Below, piece by piece: positions 61,212 through 64,000 of a DNA stretch of 64,000 nucleotides; position 1 is the stretch's first letter; every line of letters starts with the position of its first letter. The notes under the pieces were generated by a model. It saw only the letters and a program-made list of their open reading frames with translations, searched no databases and had not been told where the DNA came from. Source of the DNA: Bosea sp. 29B (GTDB lineage: Bacteria > Pseudomonadota > Alphaproteobacteria > Rhizobiales > Beijerinckiaceae). The stretch covers positions 3,891,937 through 3,955,936 of the forward strand of contig NZ_LR733817.1 of the NCBI RefSeq assembly GCF_902506165.1, written 5' to 3'. The position numbers were made by a program, and so were the translations under genes.

Positions 61212-62081
61212 TCAGGATTCTTTGGGGTCGAGCGCGTCGCGCAGGCCGTCGCCGAGCAGGTTGAAGCCCAGGACCGCCAGGAAGATGGCGACGCCGGGCG
61301 CAACCGACATCCACGGCGCCTGTTCCATGAAATTCTTGGCAACGTTGAGCATCTGGCCCCAGGACGGCGAGGGCGGCTGCTGGCCGAGGCCGAGGAAGGA
61401 GAGGGCGGCTTCGAGCACGATCGCCTGCGCCATGAACAGGGTCGACTGCACGATGATCGGCGAGAGCGTGTTCGGCGCGACATGGCGGAACAGGATGTAG
61501 AGCTTGCCCCCGCCGATGGCGCGGGCGCCGTCGACGAACTCCTCGTTCTTGATCGCCAGCACCTGGCCGCGCACGAGGCGGATCAGGATCGGCGCGAAGG
61601 AGAGCCCGATCGCGATCATCGCATTGGTCAGTGACGGGCCGAGTACGGCCGCGAGCGCGATCGCCAGGATCAGGAAGGGGCAGGCGAGCAGCGCTTCGGT
61701 GACGCGCGAGATCACGGCATCGATCCAGCCGCCATACCAGCCGGCGATCAGGCCGATCGGCACGCCGACCGCGAGCGCGATCGCGACCGAGACGATGCCG
61801 GCGAGCAGCGAGGCCTGCGCCCCGAAGATCAGCCGCGAGACCTGGTCGCGGCCAAGCTCGTCGGTGCCGAACCAGTAGAGCTCGGAAGGCGGCTTGCGGA
61901 TGGCGAGGAAGTTCGACTTCAGGGGGTCGGCGAGCGGCAGCAGCGGCGCCAGAAGCGCCATGGCGACGAAGGCGAGCACGATCAGGCCGCCGATCCGGGC
62001 CGAGCGGCTGCGCATCAGCTTGCGGAAGGAGCCACGGCCCTGAAGGGTCGCACCAGTGGCGCGGACGGTCAGGGCGCCCAT
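61212..62081 (-). CDS. Peptide-type ABC permease, DppC/OppC class
   Basis: A 289-residue permease: RSARIGGLIVLAFVAMALLAPLLPL, then PPSELYWFGTDELGRDQVSRLIFGAQASLLAG and EEFVDGARAIGGGKLYILFRHVAPN with the EAA loop. It pairs with the upstream-located DppB-type gene, which it overlaps by one base (TGATG). Both belong to an importer of peptides or related compounds, with ATPases absent from the window. Confidence 0.94.
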   Translation of the reverse strand: MGALTVRATGATLQGRGSFRKLMRSRSARIGGLIVLAFVAMALLAPLLPLADPLKSNFLAIRKPPSELYWFGTDELGRDQVSRLIFGAQASLLAGIVSVAIALAVGVPIGLIAGWYGGWIDAVISRVTEALLACPFLILAIALAAVLGPSLTNAMIAIGLSFAPILIRLVRGQVLAIKNEEFVDGARAIGGGKLYILFRHVAPNTLSPIIVQSTLFMAQAIVLEAALSFLGLGQQPPSPSWGQMLNVAKNFMEQAPWMSVAPGVAIFLAVLGFNLLGDGLRDALDPKES

Positions 62082-63025
62082 CAGCCGTCCCTTAGGCGCG
62101 GATTGACGAGGATGTAGAGCACATCCGCGAGAAGGTTCATGACGATGAATCCGATCGCGGTGCAGAGCACCACGCCCTGGACGACGCCGTAGTCGCGGTT
62201 GAAGACCGCGTCGACGATCAGCTTGCCGAAGCCGGGGATAGTGAAGACCTGCTCGGTCAGCACGGCGCCGGCGAGCAACTCGCCGAACAGGATCGTCGAC
62301 AAGGTGATGATCGGCACCAGCGCATTGCGCAGCGCGTGCCGGTTGATCACGGCGTCTTCGGCCAACCCCTTGGCGCGTGCGGTGCGGACATAGTCGGATT
62401 GCAGCACTTCGAGCATGGCCGAGCGGGTATGGCGCATTAGCGACGCCGCCAGCCCACCGCCGAGCACGAAGGCCGGCATGATCAGCCGCTCGATCGCGGC
62501 GCGCGGGTCGCGGAAGATCGATTCAAAGCCCGAGGCCGGCAGCCAGCGCAATTCGACCGAAACCAGCAGGATCAGCATGATTCCGAGCCAGAAATGCGGG
62601 ACCGAGAGGCCGAACAGCGCGACTGCGCTCGCGGAATAGTCGGCGAGCGTGTCTTTGCGTCTGGCAGCGATGATGCCGGCGGGGATGCCGATGCCGACGG
62701 CGATGAGCATCGAGGCGACCGCCAGCTGGAAAGTGACGCCGAGCTTCTGGATGATCAGCCCGAGCACCGGCTCTCCCGTCCGCAGCGAGCGGCCGAAATC
62801 GCCCTGGATCACCTGGCCGAGCCAGGCGAAGAACTGCACCACGATCGGATCGTCCATCCGGTAGATCTCGCGCAGGCGCGCGATCACCTCGGGGTCGCGC
62901 TCCTCGCCGGCGATCACCAGGAACGGATCGCCCGGCAGCGCCCGCTGCAGGGCGAAGACGAACAGCGATACCAGGAACAGGGTCGGGATCGCGATCACGA
63001 GGCGTCGGCCAATCAGCGCTAGCAT
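62081..63025 (-). CDS. Peptide-type ABC permease, DppB/OppB class
   Basis: A 314-residue permease starting MLALIGRRLVIAIPTLFLVSLFVFALQRALPGDP. The EAA loop SAMLEVLQSDYVRTARAKGLAEDAVINRHALRNALVPII and FGELLAGAVLTEQVFTIPGFGKLIVDAVFNRDY are present. It precedes the DppC-type partner. A type D repeat lies between its start and the binding-protein gene. Confidence 0.94.
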   Translation of the reverse strand: MLALIGRRLVIAIPTLFLVSLFVFALQRALPGDPFLVIAGEERDPEVIARLREIYRMDDPIVVQFFAWLGQVIQGDFGRSLRTGEPVLGLIIQKLGVTFQLAVASMLIAVGIGIPAGIIAARRKDTLADYSASAVALFGLSVPHFWLGIMLILLVSVELRWLPASGFESIFRDPRAAIERLIMPAFVLGGGLAASLMRHTRSAMLEVLQSDYVRTARAKGLAEDAVINRHALRNALVPIITLSTILFGELLAGAVLTEQVFTIPGFGKLIVDAVFNRDYGVVQGVVLCTAIGFIVMNLLADVLYILVNPRLRDG

Positions 63026-63036
63026 GGCTGTCTTCT

Positions 63037-63167
63037 CCCTCCCCCCGCTTGCGGTGGGGAGGGCTGGGGTGGGGGGCAGTGCCGCTTGGCGAAACGATTG
63101 AGGATGGCGTTCCGGCTTTCCGGCCCCCCATCCCTAACCCTTCCCCACCGCAAGCGGGGGGAAGGGG
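63037..63167. repeat. Paired-palindrome intergenic repeat, type D, copy 2
   Basis: Reverse-complement counterpart of 4251-4382; the outer halves match over about 45 bp each and the middle differs. Unusually, it sits inside an operon, between the binding-protein gene and its permease gene. Confidence 0.82.
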
Positions 63168-63185
63168 ACAGGGCGCCGCCCGTGC

Positions 63186-64000
63186 TCACGACCGCTTCAG
63201 CCCCGAGAGCCGGATCATCCCGTCGGGATTGATCACGAAGCCCTGGATGTTGGAGCGCAGCGCGAAGAAGACGGTCTGGTTGTAGAGATAGACGATCGGC
63301 AGCTCGTCCTGCAGGATCTTCTGCGCCGCGTCGTAGCGCTTCTTGCGCTCGGCGACGTCGTAGATCGTGCGGGCTTCGTCGAGCAGCCTGTCGACCTCGG
63401 CGTTGGAGTACTTGCCGTCGTTCTGGTTGCCCTTGCTCGTCACGAACGGATGGATGTTGCCGTCCGGGTCGATGCGGCCGGACCAGCCGATCCGGCTCAT
63501 CTGGAATTTGCCCTGCTGCTGGTCGCGCAGCTGGCTGGCGAACTCGCTGGAGCGAATCTGGATGTCGATGCCGGCTTCCTGCGCCATGGCCTGGATCACC
63601 TGGCCGAGCTGGGCGTCGACCGGGTTGTTGGTGACGAAGAGCTCGACCGAAACCTTGGCGACTCCGGCCTCCTTCAGCAGCGCCTTGGCCTTGGCGACGT
63701 CGCGCTCCGGTACGGGCAGGGCGGCGGAGAGATACTGGTTGCCCGGGTTGAAGGGCTGGTTCATCGGGGCATAGAGCCCTTCGAACACCACCTGGCTCAG
63801 CACCTTCCGGTCGATCGAGAGCGACAGCGCCTGCCGGACGCGCTTGTCCTTGCCCATTGGCTGGTTGGCGGCATCGGTATGGTTGGTGTTGATGGTGATG
63901 CCCTGATAGCCGAGATTGGCGGTGCTCTGGACCTTCAGGTTCTTGTCGCCCTGGGCCGACTTCACATCGGTCGGGGCCAGCCGCTCGAGCATGTCGAGCT
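63186..64000 (-). CDS. Peptide/nickel-class ABC substrate-binding protein (C-terminal part)
   Basis: Partial gene; the 5' end is beyond the right edge. About 271 residues are visible, including GYQGITINTNHTDAANQPMGKDKRVRQALSLSIDRKVLSQVVFEGLYAPMNQPFNPG, the SBP_bac_5 second-lobe signature. It is the receptor of the downstream permeases and, through the operon, of the gamma-glutamyltransferase and DUF1028 proteins. Whether it has a signal peptide cannot be seen. Confidence 0.92.
   Translation of the reverse strand, partial: LDMLERLAPTDVKSAQGDKNLKVQSTANLGYQGITINTNHTDAANQPMGKDKRVRQALSLSIDRKVLSQVVFEGLYAPMNQPFNPGNQYLSAALPVPERDVAKAKALLKEAGVAKVSVELFVTNNPVDAQLGQVIQAMAQEAGIDIQIRSSEFASQLRDQQQGKFQMSRIGWSGRIDPDGNIHPFVTSKGNQNDGKYSNAEVDRLLDEARTIYDVAERKKRYDAAQKILQDELPIVYLYNQTVFFALRSNIQGFVINPDGMIRLSGLKRS

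Overview
The window is GC-rich DNA, densely coded on both strands, and reads as chromosome of an alphaproteobacterium. The hisS-hisZ-hisG cluster, the glcDEF operon divergent from a LysR gene, the CIRCE-controlled groESL operon and many intergenic paired-palindrome repeats suggest Hyphomicrobiales. My best guess is a Bosea-like soil or plant-associated bacterium, inferred from gene content and repeat style, not from a database match. I see no rRNA, tRNA, CRISPR array, IS transposase, prophage or replication origin.

Layout. 1-6.5 kb holds the N-terminus of an SSS-type sensor kinase, a divergent HxlR regulator and quinone-oxidoreductase pair with a perfect palindrome between them, mscL, a class I aminotransferase, an AbrB-type membrane protein and an SMP-30 lactonase. 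6.7-11.8 kb is the glycolate oxidase operon glcDEF with a divergent LysR gene. 11.9-16.8 kb is hisS, a small GIY-YIG nuclease gene inside a repeat, hisZ, hisG and a META-domain lipoprotein-like gene. 17-22.8 kb has an SbmA/BacA-like ABC exporter, DoxX, an orphan PhnD-like binding protein and groEL/groES with promoter and CIRCE. 23-29.2 kb is small housekeeping and regulatory genes (MarR plus thioesterase, AraC, VOC, DUF930, DMT, GNAT, TauE). 29.4-39.2 kb is an envelope region: flippase, two L,D-transpeptidases, DUF2076, UDP-glucose dehydrogenase and a chemoreceptor. 39.4-41.3 kb is a globin and a MATE exporter.

41.5-64 kb is a catabolic and transport block. It combines an M20 amidohydrolase, an amidase, a peptide-type ABC importer (binding protein and two permeases, no ATPases), an N-carbamoyl-D-amino acid hydrolase with the full Glu47/Lys127/Cys172 triad, an unknown protein, a dihydroorotase-like metallohydrolase, and an overlapping GNAT-RidA-D-threonine-aldolase-like operon. 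A GntR-controlled TRAP transporter with a DapA-family lyase follows, then a second peptide ABC operon with gamma-glutamyltransferase and a DUF1028 protein. Together these suggest import of amides, peptides or D-amino-acid derivatives and their hydrolysis to amino and keto acids.

The most interesting structure is a 108-bp bipartite palindromic repeat (6588-6695 and 53636-53743). Its third copy (13445-13895) has the same two ends but carries a single-domain GIY-YIG nuclease gene between them. This looks like a nuclease-plus-repeat system analogous to RAYT/REPIN.
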